A DNA stretch of 49,815 nt from Proteromonas lacertae (lineage: Eukaryota; Sar; Bigyra; Opalinata; Proteromonadidae), in the NCBI GenBank assembly GCA_002245135.1, contig NGBS01000625.1, forward strand, positions 1 to 49,815, in the 5' to 3' direction. The notes under the pieces are model-generated. The model was not told the origin of the DNA. It saw nothing but the letters and a program-made list of their open reading frames with translations, and ran no database searches. The translations under genes were made by a program, and so were the position numbers. Positions 9,916-19,531 of this stretch are shown here, one piece after another. The first letter of the stretch is position 1; each line of letters begins with the position of its first letter.

Positions 9916-10773
9916 TTAAAACACATATTTTTGACTATCTAATAAATTGATTAACTTATTTTTATTTCTTTTAAAGTATATATCATCTTCATAATGTGTA
10001 GTAATATTATTTCTACCATAATCCGAGCATATATTATTAAAGCCTTGACTATATAGTATTATACTCAATGCACTTTGATCGTATCTATGATTTCTTATAC
10101 TAGATCCCAGAGGAGCAATACATGCAATATTTAGAGCGCATTGTTTCCATTTATTTAATACAATATCAACAGTTTTTGAAGGATACATCAATGCAATTGC
10201 TGCTCCAGAACAAGATGTTCTATTAAGTATTCTATTGCATACATTGAAGTATTTTATCATTCCTATATGTGTATATAAACTCAGTTTATGATTAACATTT
10301 TCTGACCATATATTGTATTTTTTTATGTGATTAAAAATGTAATCTAATGAGCCAGAAACATTACATCCACTATCTAGCCATAAAAGTGGTAATTTGTATA
10401 AATAATATGTTTCATATATAATAACTACTTTCCATGCATAATTACCATAATTATTATTTATATTGAAATATTTTGGATATTTACTATATTTAAAATCAAA
10501 TATTTTTATTCTTTTATTTATAAGAGTATGATTATTTATTGTATATATGATTTTTTTTGATAATCCTAAATTCCATACTGCCATATAACAATTTATACCA
10601 TGTAAATTGATAGAATAAATCAAATTTAATAAAGAAAATTCATGATTTGAAGATGAAGCTGTAGTAATAACACATTTAATATAATCATTTAATACACATG
10701 ATAAGAATAACATAAAACTGAAAAATATCCAATAAAAAATATACATAATACTTCTATAACATATAACTATCAT
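9916..10773 (-). CDS. DUF1647-like putative glycosyltransferase (type II membrane protein)
   Basis: 285 residues with an N-terminal hydrophobic anchor (about residues 8-27). Landmarks follow the DUF1647/DUF616-like pattern known from nematodes and other eukaryotes: VITTASSSNHEFSLLNLI, KIFDFKYSKYPKYFN, NYAWKVVII, LLWLDSGCNV and late HRYDQSALSIIL. The WLDSG segment occupies the place of a DxD-type site, and the HxDQSAL element is typical of GT-A enzymes. The biochemical reaction of this family is not established, so calling it a transferase is inference. Divergent from the GT92 gene at 10787 with a 13-bp gap and convergent with the pseudogene 10 bp away. Confidence 0.7.
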   Translation of the reverse strand: MIVICYRSIMYIFYWIFFSFMLFLSCVLNDYIKCVITTASSSNHEFSLLNLIYSINLHGINCYMAVWNLGLSKKIIYTINNHTLINKRIKIFDFKYSKYPKYFNINNNYGNYAWKVVIIYETYYLYKLPLLWLDSGCNVSGSLDYIFNHIKKYNIWSENVNHKLSLYTHIGMIKYFNVCNRILNRTSCSGAAIALMYPSKTVDIVLNKWKQCALNIACIAPLGSSIRNHRYDQSALSIILYSQGFNNICSDYGRNNITTHYEDDIYFKRNKNKLINLLDSQKYVF

Positions 10774-10786
10774 AAAGTATATAAAA

Positions 10787-11923
10787 ATGAAAATAATTTT
10801 CTATTTATCTTATTCTATTTTCATAGTATATATTATATTTCAACATAAAGAAGATGATCTTGAAAAGACCTATACATGCAATTATAGAAATATTTCAGTG
10901 ATAGACAATAAATTATATATATACTTTTCAAATATTGTAAAAAATAAAATAATCATGATAGGCGTGTCATACCCATTTTATAAACATAATTATAAATGCT
11001 ATTTAATATATCCTAACATTAATATTGCATGTAATTATAGCGAATATAAATTATACAATGTACATAATAATTATAATTTAACTTATATAGCACTAAATAT
11101 TATAATAAATATAGAAAAGGGAATACCAATAGCAATAAAAATCAATAGAAATAACATTCCATTTTTAAACTATCCTTTAAGAAATAAATATAATATTATA
11201 CTTGTGATTGTTAATTTTATTCATATAAGAAACTATAAACAAGTATTAGATGTAATTGAAATATCAAAATTATTTGGTGTTGAGCATATAATAATATATG
11301 TTACATCATCAACATATTTAATTAAATCAATTCTATTTCACTATCTTAACATCCATTATGTCGAGCTTATTCCATTTTGTTTTAATAAAGAAATAAATAA
11401 TGTTCATTCATATGGCCAAATAGAAAAAATGAATAATGCGTTATTTAGATATATGTTTAATACAAGATTTATTATTTTTAATGATATAGATGAAATAATA
11501 ATTCCAACAAATAGAAAAAGTTATATATCTTTAATACAGAATGTAGATAATTCAACCAGTGACTTATATTTATTCAAATCAAGATTATTTACATATTCTA
11601 AAGAAACCTATAGTTCTATAACTAAATATAATGACTATTGTTTAATTCGAAATGGATATGAAAAGTATATAGTTGGTAATCTTTTTAAGTATAGTATATT
11701 GTCAGTTCATATGTACGAAAAAGCAATAAGCCCAATATCTATTAATATTATGAGTGAGAAGAAAGGATATGTAAGACATACTAGATATAATGGATCAATG
11801 TGTCGTACTAATGCTAAAGATGATAGTTTAGATTATCTAAAAATCTATTTAAAATCAGTTTATAAAAGATTTGAAAATTCATATACCAAATTAAGTAATA
11901 TGTATTATTATGGTAAGAAATAG
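10787..11923 (+). CDS. GT92 (DUF23) glycosyltransferase
   Basis: 378 residues, intact. GT92 enzymes add galactose, for example beta1,4-Gal onto fucose in nematodes or beta1,4-galactan in plants. Residues about 5-18 form the signal anchor. Landmarks: YTCNYRNISVID, KIIMIGVSYPFYKH, then the catalytic region ILVIVNFIHIRNYKQVLDV, KLFGVEHIIIYVTSS, QIEKMNNALFRYMFNTRF, the acidic motif FNDIDEIIIP and the terminal GYVRHTRYNG. It is a close paralog of the gene at 15373, which shares nearly every block. The acceptor sugar is unknown. The start is the first ATG after the 13-bp divergent gap and yields a proper anchor. Confidence 0.9.
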   Translation: MKIIFYLSYSIFIVYIIFQHKEDDLEKTYTCNYRNISVIDNKLYIYFSNIVKNKIIMIGVSYPFYKHNYKCYLIYPNINIACNYSEYKLYNVHNNYNLTYIALNIIINIEKGIPIAIKINRNNIPFLNYPLRNKYNIILVIVNFIHIRNYKQVLDVIEISKLFGVEHIIIYVTSSTYLIKSILFHYLNIHYVELIPFCFNKEINNVHSYGQIEKMNNALFRYMFNTRFIIFNDIDEIIIPTNRKSYISLIQNVDNSTSDLYLFKSRLFTYSKETYSSITKYNDYCLIRNGYEKYIVGNLFKYSILSVHMYEKAISPISINIMSEKKGYVRHTRYNGSMCRTNAKDDSLDYLKIYLKSVYKRFENSYTKLSNMYYYGKK

Positions 11924-12312
11924 TATTATCAAATTATCTAAAAATAAACATTTATTGCTATATGCAAATTTTCTAATGATCTTTTATAACATGTTCTGTA
12001 AACTATTCTAAAGGTTATGATCTTTTTATATATACCTTGATTTGAAAATACTAAATTTTCTTATTCTATATAAAAAGATTAGTAAATAAATAGACCATTA
12101 TAAGAAATACTATTAATAAATGCTACTTTCTAATCACTTTATTGATTCTTAATCGCTTATTTCCATATCTATACTATATAATTGAAACAAATATTATTTT
12201 CCATATCTAACAATAGATTCTAGCTGAAATATTACAATCAAGCAAAATTAATTCTAGTATTTTGTTCTATTCGCATTCTCATTACTAACTCTATTCTTTA
12301 GAATAGAATGGA
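11924..12312. other. Gene-free A+T-rich gap inside the cluster
   Basis: Stops in all frames and no recognisable element. It separates the 3' ends of the GT92 and AT3-SGNH genes and so probably holds both polyadenylation signals. It is one of the largest gaps in an otherwise tightly packed cluster. Confidence 0.6.
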
Positions 12313-14046
12313 TTACTTCCATCCACAATTTAGCTTTTCATAGAAATTCCATTTTATAGGAATATTAGAAAGCTTATTAATAAAAAACATACACTTGTTA
12401 TTATTATATATTGTAACTTTATTATAATTCATAGTCTTAAAATTTCTTTTAGATTTAGGAATAGTATAAAATAAAAAATCCTGTGTGAGATGATTTGAAT
12501 CAATAAATATATGAATACTTCTATATAATTTTGAACATATTAAATCATGACAAATATATTTATTTAAATTTATTGTGGTAAAATGTTTAATATTTGCAAA
12601 ATTATTTATATTCAAAAGAATATCTGTTCTGATAATATCTGTATTAGCTGCTAAATTTTTAAATATTTGGTTTTGTTTATCTATTATATAAGGAGTAGGC
12701 TGAAAGAATATTAAATTCGATGTATGGTTAGATAAATAGGATAAATATATATGATAATAGAGAGATAATTCATTTAAATATGATAGAACATAAGGAAAAT
12801 ATATAAAATTCTTTGATATTATAATTTTGTAATAGTGATGCAATTTATATGATTTATTAATTATTGATTTAGTATGATGAAATATAAAATGAACAGAATA
12901 TGAACCTTGTGTTATATTGTTAAATATAGGAATTAACTGAAATGCATGAGAATCACCATATACTAATATAGTATTATTAAAATTCGTACTTGCGAAATCA
13001 CAACAATAGAAAATATCTTTCATACCTAATACATTTATTACTCCTCCTTTATATTTAATTTGTATTTTATTAATGAAATAAGAAAAATTATATATTATGA
13101 ATGAAAGAGAATAGAAAAGAATTATTATAAATATTCCTTTTGAAGTATTATACTTTGTATACTTTATTATAGGAATCTCATAAAGGTGATATATTATTTC
13201 AGACAAGATTGAAATTTTTAAAACAAATAAGTAATTTGATAATTTTATTATTGGATAATGAGTTAAATATAAAATAAATGATATATCACCAATATGACAT
13301 AGTATTTTACTTAAAAATAAATCATATATTAAACTGTCTTTATTATGTACATAAATATTAGATAATAATGAATAAATTAGTTGATCATATATTTTCATAT
13401 TTTCAATATATGTACAGTATATAATCATGGTAATTATAATAACATTATTAATATATTTAGCATTGACAACTAAATTAATTGATCCAATAACTATTTCCCA
13501 TAATCGGGGGAAAATAATATAGTAATTATAACTTCTGTTTGAAGAGTAACTATGGTAATAAATAGTAATACTAGATAAAAATAATAGACATTTGACTATT
13601 GTGTTAGATAAAATAAAAGATAAAATAAATAATAAATATATTTGAACTTGTAATGATAAATACCAAAAATGTAGAAATATAGTGTCATTATTATTGTTAA
13701 AATAATCTTTGGATCTCTTATAGTAATATATGTTAATATCAAACATAACTGCGTTTTTATATTCTTCAAGATATACATGACTATTATATTTTCTTATAAA
13801 GCAATATAACAAGCACAAACTTGATATTAAAAAGAATGAAGGTATTATTCTAACTACTCTTTTAAAGAAGTATTCTATTTGATTTTTTAATCCATAATTT
13901 TTGTTTCTATATCGGTTTAAATAAGATGATAATATTATAAATGTATCAACTCCTAAATAACCTGATTTTAAATAATTTAGGTGAAATAAAATAATAATAA
14001 TAATAGAATAACATCTTAATATCTTTATATCTTTTTTTACAATCAT
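12313..14046 (-). CDS. AT3-SGNH O-acyltransferase (copy 1)
   Basis: 577 residues. The N-terminal half is an acyltransferase-3 multi-membrane domain. It opens with KDIKILRCYSIIIIILFH, whose Arg and His sit where the family's conserved pair sits, then GYLGVDTFIILSSYL, RVVRIIPSFFL and a FLHFWYLSLQVQ block. About ten hydrophobic segments follow to residue 330. The C-terminal half is an SGNH domain with VYGDSHAFQL (block I) and DSNHLTQDF (the DxxH block). AT3 passes an acyl group across the membrane and SGNH moves it to a sugar hydroxyl; in bacteria this O-acetylates surface glycans. Here it presumably O-acylates Golgi glycans. Its start lies 14 bp from the next gene's stop on the same strand. Confidence 0.9.
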   Translation of the reverse strand: MIVKKDIKILRCYSIIIIILFHLNYLKSGYLGVDTFIILSSYLNRYRNKNYGLKNQIEYFFKRVVRIIPSFFLISSLCLLYCFIRKYNSHVYLEEYKNAVMFDINIYYYKRSKDYFNNNNDTIFLHFWYLSLQVQIYLLFILSFILSNTIVKCLLFLSSITIYYHSYSSNRSYNYYIIFPRLWEIVIGSINLVVNAKYINNVIIITMIIYCTYIENMKIYDQLIYSLLSNIYVHNKDSLIYDLFLSKILCHIGDISFILYLTHYPIIKLSNYLFVLKISILSEIIYHLYEIPIIKYTKYNTSKGIFIIILFYSLSFIIYNFSYFINKIQIKYKGGVINVLGMKDIFYCCDFASTNFNNTILVYGDSHAFQLIPIFNNITQGSYSVHFIFHHTKSIINKSYKLHHYYKIIISKNFIYFPYVLSYLNELSLYYHIYLSYLSNHTSNLIFFQPTPYIIDKQNQIFKNLAANTDIIRTDILLNINNFANIKHFTTINLNKYICHDLICSKLYRSIHIFIDSNHLTQDFLFYTIPKSKRNFKTMNYNKVTIYNNNKCMFFINKLSNIPIKWNFYEKLNCGWK

Positions 14047-14060
14047 TGTGTCAATTTTTA

Positions 14061-15354
14061 TTAATTGTAAATTAGAACTGTTTTATAGTATAAAATTTCA
14101 TTTATATTTAGGTTTGTTAAATTTATATAATAAGGTTTTTTATATATTGAAGGTACTAATGGATGTTTTAAAAATGTTGATTCTCTATATTGTATATTTT
14201 CTTTTTCTAAATGATGTATTAATTTTTTATCACCAAATTCATTTTCCATTTCATATAAACAATCAGGTTTTAAGCATTTTTGATCGGGAAGTATTAATAT
14301 TAAACCTAATAATTTTATCACATCTAGAATATATTTTCTTTCATTTTCCAATATATTTCTTTTTACAATAACGTAATGATTTAATACTGATGTATAATAA
14401 TTATTAGTATTAATATAAAATAATAATCTTTCTTTTAATGAAAATTCTTTGTTAAAATGAATTGGATGGACAATGCATATAGTTTTTATTACTTTTTCTG
14501 ATGGTAATCCAACTGTAGATAATGGCATAATATATAAACCATATTCTAGCATATTGAATTTTTCTTTAATAATAGTAAGGATGCTTTGATCAGCAGAAGG
14601 AAAATATTTATTTATTTCTTTTCTATGTTCAATTAGTAAATTATATCCATACTTTAATGCAGTAGTAGTTGAATTACTTGACTTTATTTTTCTATATTAT
14701 AATAATAAGATAAATATACACAATACCTGCATTTCCAAATAATTGTGTTGATTGGCTTTTTAGAAGTACTATATCTTCATACCGATTTAGTAATTTATCT
14801 AAACAATTTTGTATGAATAAAACATCACTATCTATATATAAAATAGATATATTATTTTTTATAAACTGGTAAAATAAGTAATATTTCATAAACCATACTT
14901 TCATTTTATAATTAGTGTTTAAGTCATTCAAGAATGATGGCCATGAAATATAAATACAGAATATTCTATAAATATTACACAATGTGTATGTTTTATTATT
15001 GAAAACAATAGTTAATAAACTAAAAATATTATACGGCTGCAAATATATTTTATATAAGTTTCTAAGATATTTCATACTGTATTCATCTACAATAGTAAAA
15101 AACAAATAATTATTTAATATTTTTTTTTTAATATAATATATACACATGTTACTACAATTTAATGAAAAATTCCAATAAAAATGATAAGGTAGAGGATTAT
15201 ATAAACATTCTCTTTTCATTTTTAATAGTAAGTTATCTTCAGGATAATTTCTAAAACATTTCTTTTTATTATTCAATATATATAAAAATATTATCATTTG
15301 AATAATTACCATAATTATAAGTAATAGAGTAGTAAATATAAATTTCAAATACAT
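14061..15354 (-). CDS. PF03407-like nucleotide-sugar transferase, with one 28-nt intron
   Basis: Two exons on the minus strand: 15354-14720 and 14691-14061, giving 421 residues. The 28-nt intron (14719-14692) begins GTATATTT and ends ATATAG, and splitting there restores the frame through GNAGIVKIKSSNSTTTALKY. That is the family's expected N-A-G motif region. N-terminal anchor at residues about 4-27. The catalytic block ISILYIDSDVLFIQN provides the DxD (DSD), followed by DIVLL and the SADQSIL element. This is the nucleotide-diphospho-sugar transferase pattern of the RRA/RGXT/MGP4 kind. Without the intron it would look like a broken gene. Divergent from the GT92 gene at 15373. Confidence 0.8.
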
Positions 15355-15372
15355 TACTTTAGTTTTTCTTAA

Positions 15373-16524
15373 TCGATTAATATTTTTCTGTTATACATTT
15401 TCATTCTATTAATATATATCACTTTACTATTAATATTAAATAATATTCCATATCAATCACTGGAAAAAAGTTACACATGTGATTATATTAGTCAATCCAA
15501 TATTAACAATGAAATTTACATTTATTCTTCTAATCTAATAAATATGAAAAAATTATTGTTAATAGGAGTATCAAATCCTTATAAAAACCATAAGTTTACA
15601 TGTAAAATTGTATCTGATTATTATAGCTTAGCATGCAATATTAGTATTATAAGGTTGTTCAATATTCATAAGAATTTTAATTTAACATTATTAGCGTTGT
15701 ATGTATATTACAATAATGTGAAATTATTACCTACATCAGTAATAATTAATAATAAATCTGTTCCATTATTATTTCAAATACCAAAATATTGTTATAACAT
15801 TATTTTGGTTATAGTAAATTTTCATAGAATAACCAATTACAAGCAGGTTATTGATACAATTGAAATATCAAAGTTGTATGGAGTGGATCATATAGTCATC
15901 TATGCTACTTCATCTTCATTATTTATAAAATCTATACTATTCTATTATATGAAAATTAAATATGTAGAACTAATTCCATTTTGTTTTAATAAAGAAATGA
16001 AATATGTTAGAGAAACAGGTCAGCTTGAAAAAAGTAATGATATACTTTATAGATATATGCAATTTACAAAATATATGATATTTAATGATATAGATGAAAT
16101 TATTATGCCTCTAAAAACCAGCAACTATATGTCATTCTTTAAAATGATAGATAATTATTCTAGTGACATGTATTTATTCAAATCAAAGCTATTTCCTTAC
16201 ACTGCAAAAAAAATTAACTCAATCACTGTTTATAAACAGTGTTGCTTTATAAAGAAAGGATATGAAAAATACATTATTGGAAATATATATAAATATAAAA
16301 TATTAGATGTTCATAATTTTTCAATATCATCATCTACTATAAAAATAAATACTATAAATGAGTCTGATGGATATGTTAGACACACGAGATACAAAGGTTG
16401 GATGTGTAAGTCTAATCTTCTTGATGATTCTCTTGACAATCTTCAACAATATCTATCAACTGTGTATAAGAAATTTGAGAAATTATTTCCATCAAAGAAT
16501 CTAATGTATTTTTATGGAAGATGA
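15373..16524 (+). CDS. GT92 (DUF23) glycosyltransferase, paralog of the 10787 gene
   Basis: The frame is open from 15373. The first ATG is at 15544 (MKKLLLIGVSNPYKNH), giving 326 residues, but conserved sequence continues upstream in frame: a hydrophobic anchor (FLLYIFILLIYITLLLIL) and SYTCDYISQ, matching YTCNYRNIS of the paralog. So the true N-terminus probably lies before 15544, and no ATG is available there. Catalytic landmarks: ILVIVNFHRITNYKQV, GVDHIVIYATSSSLF, QLEKSNDILYRYMQFTKYM, FNDIDEIIMP and GYVRHTRYKGWMCKS. Role as for GT92, a Golgi galactosyltransferase type of reaction. As in the GT31 gene at 5783, a non-AUG start, a lost ATG or leader addition must be considered. Confidence 0.85.
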   Translation, partial: SINIFLLYIFILLIYITLLLILNNIPYQSLEKSYTCDYISQSNINNEIYIYSSNLINMKKLLLIGVSNPYKNHKFTCKIVSDYYSLACNISIIRLFNIHKNFNLTLLALYVYYNNVKLLPTSVIINNKSVPLLFQIPKYCYNIILVIVNFHRITNYKQVIDTIEISKLYGVDHIVIYATSSSLFIKSILFYYMKIKYVELIPFCFNKEMKYVRETGQLEKSNDILYRYMQFTKYMIFNDIDEIIMPLKTSNYMSFFKMIDNYSSDMYLFKSKLFPYTAKKINSITVYKQCCFIKKGYEKYIIGNIYKYKILDVHNFSISSSTIKINTINESDGYVRHTRYKGWMCKSNLLDDSLDNLQQYLSTVYKKFEKLFPSKNLMYFYGR

Positions 16525-16678
16525 GTTAAATATTATTTGGATTAATTTTTCTATTTTCTTAAGTGAGAAAGTGATGTTGTTTTGTATATGCAACTGGGTA
16601 TATATCAAAATATATTATTGTTTTATACTTTTTAAATTCTAAATATCCATTATTATAAATACATAATCAATAACATAT
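16525..16678. other. Short convergent intergenic gap
   Basis: A+T-rich, no open frame. It lies between the 3' ends of the GT92 and second AT3-SGNH genes and probably holds 3' processing signals of both. Confidence 0.5.
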
Positions 16679-18412
16679 TTAAAAATAGTAATACAATTTA
16701 CATCCTTTATAAGGATATTTCCATGCTGTTAATATTTTGTTTTTATACAGAACATAATCACATTTAAAACTTCTATTTATATTGTTACTAATGTTATTTA
16801 TGTAAGGTAGTATTATACTAATTGTAGAATTTAATATTCTTTTGTAAAATTCAAATGTAAAATGATGTTCATCTGCATATATACAACATCCTTTAAAATT
16901 TAAATTGCAAAATACTTGGTTACAAAAGATTTGTGATATATCAAACACTTTTATTCCTGATATATAAGGTACATTATTAGAATAAGTAATTATTTTTTTT
17001 CCTATTAAGACATTTTTATAGGTTTTTTGATATTTACAAGACAACTTATGTATCAAAACTGGTGTAGGTATAAAATATATAACATAATCAGCTATTGATT
17101 TTAAATATTTTAGGTAATTTATAATTACTTTCGGATATAATAATCTATATTTTTCATGTATATTATCATAAAATAGATTCATATTTATGATTATTTGAAA
17201 TTTGTCTGTTATGTCATATAAAAAGGTGTTATTATTAATGATAAACTCTGTATGAATGTATTTAAAATATATTTTATATCTGTTAATTGTTAATATGTTA
17301 TAAAAAATACTTAATAGATTAAATAAATGTGAATCTCCAACAATTAACACTTTCTTTTGTAAATCTTTAATTAATCCATTATAGCAGCAATAATTGCTTC
17401 TATCAATTCTTCTAATTGAATATGCGTCAATATTTAAATTATAATTATTATCTGTATCATTTATTTTACTTCCCATGATATATACGAATAAAGAAATATT
17501 AATAATAAAGAATAATATATATATAAATTTGTATCTTATTATTCTTTTTGTAGGGTTTTGACTAAATATAATGTATAAAACAAAAGAGAAAATTGTTATT
17601 AACATAGTTGAATACATGTTTAAAGTCTCTGTTCTAATAATTGGATAATGAACAAGATAAACATAATAAGATAGCATTCCTACTATTTCAAATATAACAA
17701 ATCTAATATTAAATAAAACATATATATATACATAAGCTGAATTTACAATAATAAAAAGGTAAATTCTTTCATTAAGATAATCTTTTGAATATGATACTAT
17801 ACTAAACATAATTATTAATGATAAATATTTTAGACTTTTGCTCTTTACGTCAATGATATAAGTTTTGGGATATAAATATATCCATAGTCTAGGAATAAAC
17901 GAAAAATAATTATACACAATTAATATGTTATATGTTAAAAAATATGTTAAAAAGGATATAATTACAATAAGGAAGTAATAATTTATATGTAAAAATTTTA
18001 ACAGTAAATAAGTATAATATAATTGTACATCAACGCAAATATACCAATGATGCAAAAATAATGACATATCAGGAGGATTAAAATAATCTGTGCTATTATA
18101 TATAAAGTGATAATTTGTATATATCAGTAAAGTTGAGAATAGTTCATAATATATATCATATAATTGATCTTTAAAAATATAATTAAAATAGAACAATACA
18201 ATAATATTTACACAAGTTACACATGGAAATATTATTCTCATATACCTTATAAATATATTAGCACATGAGATGTTGGATTTTACCAAATATCCTGAGATAA
18301 TGATAAATATTGATACTGCAATATATCCGTATTTTAAAATATTAGAATGATATAAAACAATAATTAAAATAGAAAATCCTCTCAAAACTTGTATATCGTT
18401 TCTATATTTCAT
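16679..18412 (-). CDS. AT3-SGNH O-acyltransferase (copy 2)
   Basis: 577 residues, the same length as copy 1 but clearly diverged. Motifs: NDIQVLRGFSILIIVLYHSN with the family's Arg and His, GYIAVSIFIIISGYL, RYMRIIFPCV and LFLHHWYICVDVQLYY, then many membrane segments to residue about 320. The SGNH domain has IVGDSHLFNLL and DEHHFTFEF. Function as for copy 1: trans-membrane acyl transfer to glycan hydroxyls. Its start codon (18412-18410) overlaps the start codon of the divergent fucosyltransferase-like gene at 18411. Any promoter must therefore lie inside one of the two coding regions, unless the ATG at 18414 is used. Confidence 0.9.
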   Translation of the reverse strand: MKYRNDIQVLRGFSILIIVLYHSNILKYGYIAVSIFIIISGYLVKSNISCANIFIRYMRIIFPCVTCVNIIVLFYFNYIFKDQLYDIYYELFSTLLIYTNYHFIYNSTDYFNPPDMSLFLHHWYICVDVQLYYTYLLLKFLHINYYFLIVIISFLTYFLTYNILIVYNYFSFIPRLWIYLYPKTYIIDVKSKSLKYLSLIIMFSIVSYSKDYLNERIYLFIIVNSAYVYIYVLFNIRFVIFEIVGMLSYYVYLVHYPIIRTETLNMYSTMLITIFSFVLYIIFSQNPTKRIIRYKFIYILFFIINISLFVYIMGSKINDTDNNYNLNIDAYSIRRIDRSNYCCYNGLIKDLQKKVLIVGDSHLFNLLSIFYNILTINRYKIYFKYIHTEFIINNNTFLYDITDKFQIIINMNLFYDNIHEKYRLLYPKVIINYLKYLKSIADYVIYFIPTPVLIHKLSCKYQKTYKNVLIGKKIITYSNNVPYISGIKVFDISQIFCNQVFCNLNFKGCCIYADEHHFTFEFYKRILNSTISIILPYINNISNNINRSFKCDYVLYKNKILTAWKYPYKGCKLYYYF

Positions 18413-19486
18413 GATGTTTTACCCATTAGCTTGTAGAAAAACAATTTATTGTATATCAGTAATGTTATTTATTGTAATGTTTATAATTCAAAAAAATAAA
18501 TCATATAATAGTTTTCCTAATGCTATATTAATGAAACATATAAAGCATCAGTCATATATCACTGAAAGATTCTATAAAACTCAAAAAGGTTATGCATTTT
18601 ATGATAAGGTTCATTTGCAAGTAAATAATCTATTATAGTATTAGGGTTTAGGTAATTCTATGCTTCAGATTATTAGCTCAATATTTGTATCATTATTATC
18701 CGAAAGATCTTTGTTTAGTATCATTTTTATTTATAAATAATAGTATCTTGGAAACTCTTATGGAATTATTTTGATATACCGCTTAAATTTTATTCAATTC
18801 ATTTTTATAATGTAGCATATTTTTCAGATGGGGTTATAGCATTAAAATCTAAAAATAGAATAATTGGGGCAAATAAACATTGGTATTCTACAGAACAAAT
18901 ATTAAGATACAAAGTATATGACAAAATAATAGTAGATAAAGGAATATTACAAAATATAGATAATAGTATTGCTGTTAATATAAGAGAAATTAATAAAAAG
19001 ATTTGTGATTTATATTTAAAACCTTTACCAACATATAGTAATTTTATAAGACATAGATTCTATAGAAGATTTAATTTATCAATCGATGAAAGCTATTTAG
19101 CTGTACACTTAAGGACGGGTGATGCTGATAATAGACCATTAAAAGATTATCTGAATATGAGTGTAATAGAATCAGCCATACAAATATTAAAAAGTAAGAA
19201 AACTAATAAGATAATAGTAATTTCAGATTCTAATTCTATCAAAAACATTATTAAAACACAATTATCAAACAGTATCCATACTGATTATTCATTACCATGT
19301 CATAGTAGAAATCATAACTGCATAAATATATCATTAGAAGATATAATGATGATGAAAAATGCTGAATCATTATTACTTACTAGAGCCAGCACATTTTCAT
19401 TATTTGGTTCATATTTTAGCAAGTGTAGTTATAGAAATATTCAGTTTATAGGATATAATTTTCTACATAGAAATTATTATAAATAA
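18411..19486 (+). CDS. Fucosyltransferase-superfamily protein (GLGN and HLRTGD motifs), two tiny introns
   Basis: Three exons: 18411-18620, 18645-18717 and 18744-19486, giving 341 residues. The introns are 24 nt (GTAAATAA..GTATTAG) and 26 nt (GTATCATT..AATAATAG). Removing them joins the conserved pieces in one frame. An anchor lies at residues about 10-25. GLGNSMLQIISSIFVSLLS is the N-terminal glycine-rich loop of the GT11/GT23/GT37-type fucosyltransferase fold. LAVHLRTGDADNRP carries the HxRxGD GDP-fucose motif, followed by IIVISDSNSIKN and LLLTRASTFSLFGSYFSK. Transfer of fucose is likely, but linkage is unknown, and it may be closest to alpha1,2-type or GT37 enzymes. If the introns are not removed the gene would seem truncated at 18638. 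Confidence 0.75.
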
Positions 19487-19531
19487 TAATGACTTGTTCT
19501 TTGTTTGCCCTACAAATGTTCATATTTCAAA

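Noticed and set aside
14048-14371. Plus-strand 107-codon frame
   Set aside because: Antisense to the PF03407-like gene, whose motifs and intron are convincing.
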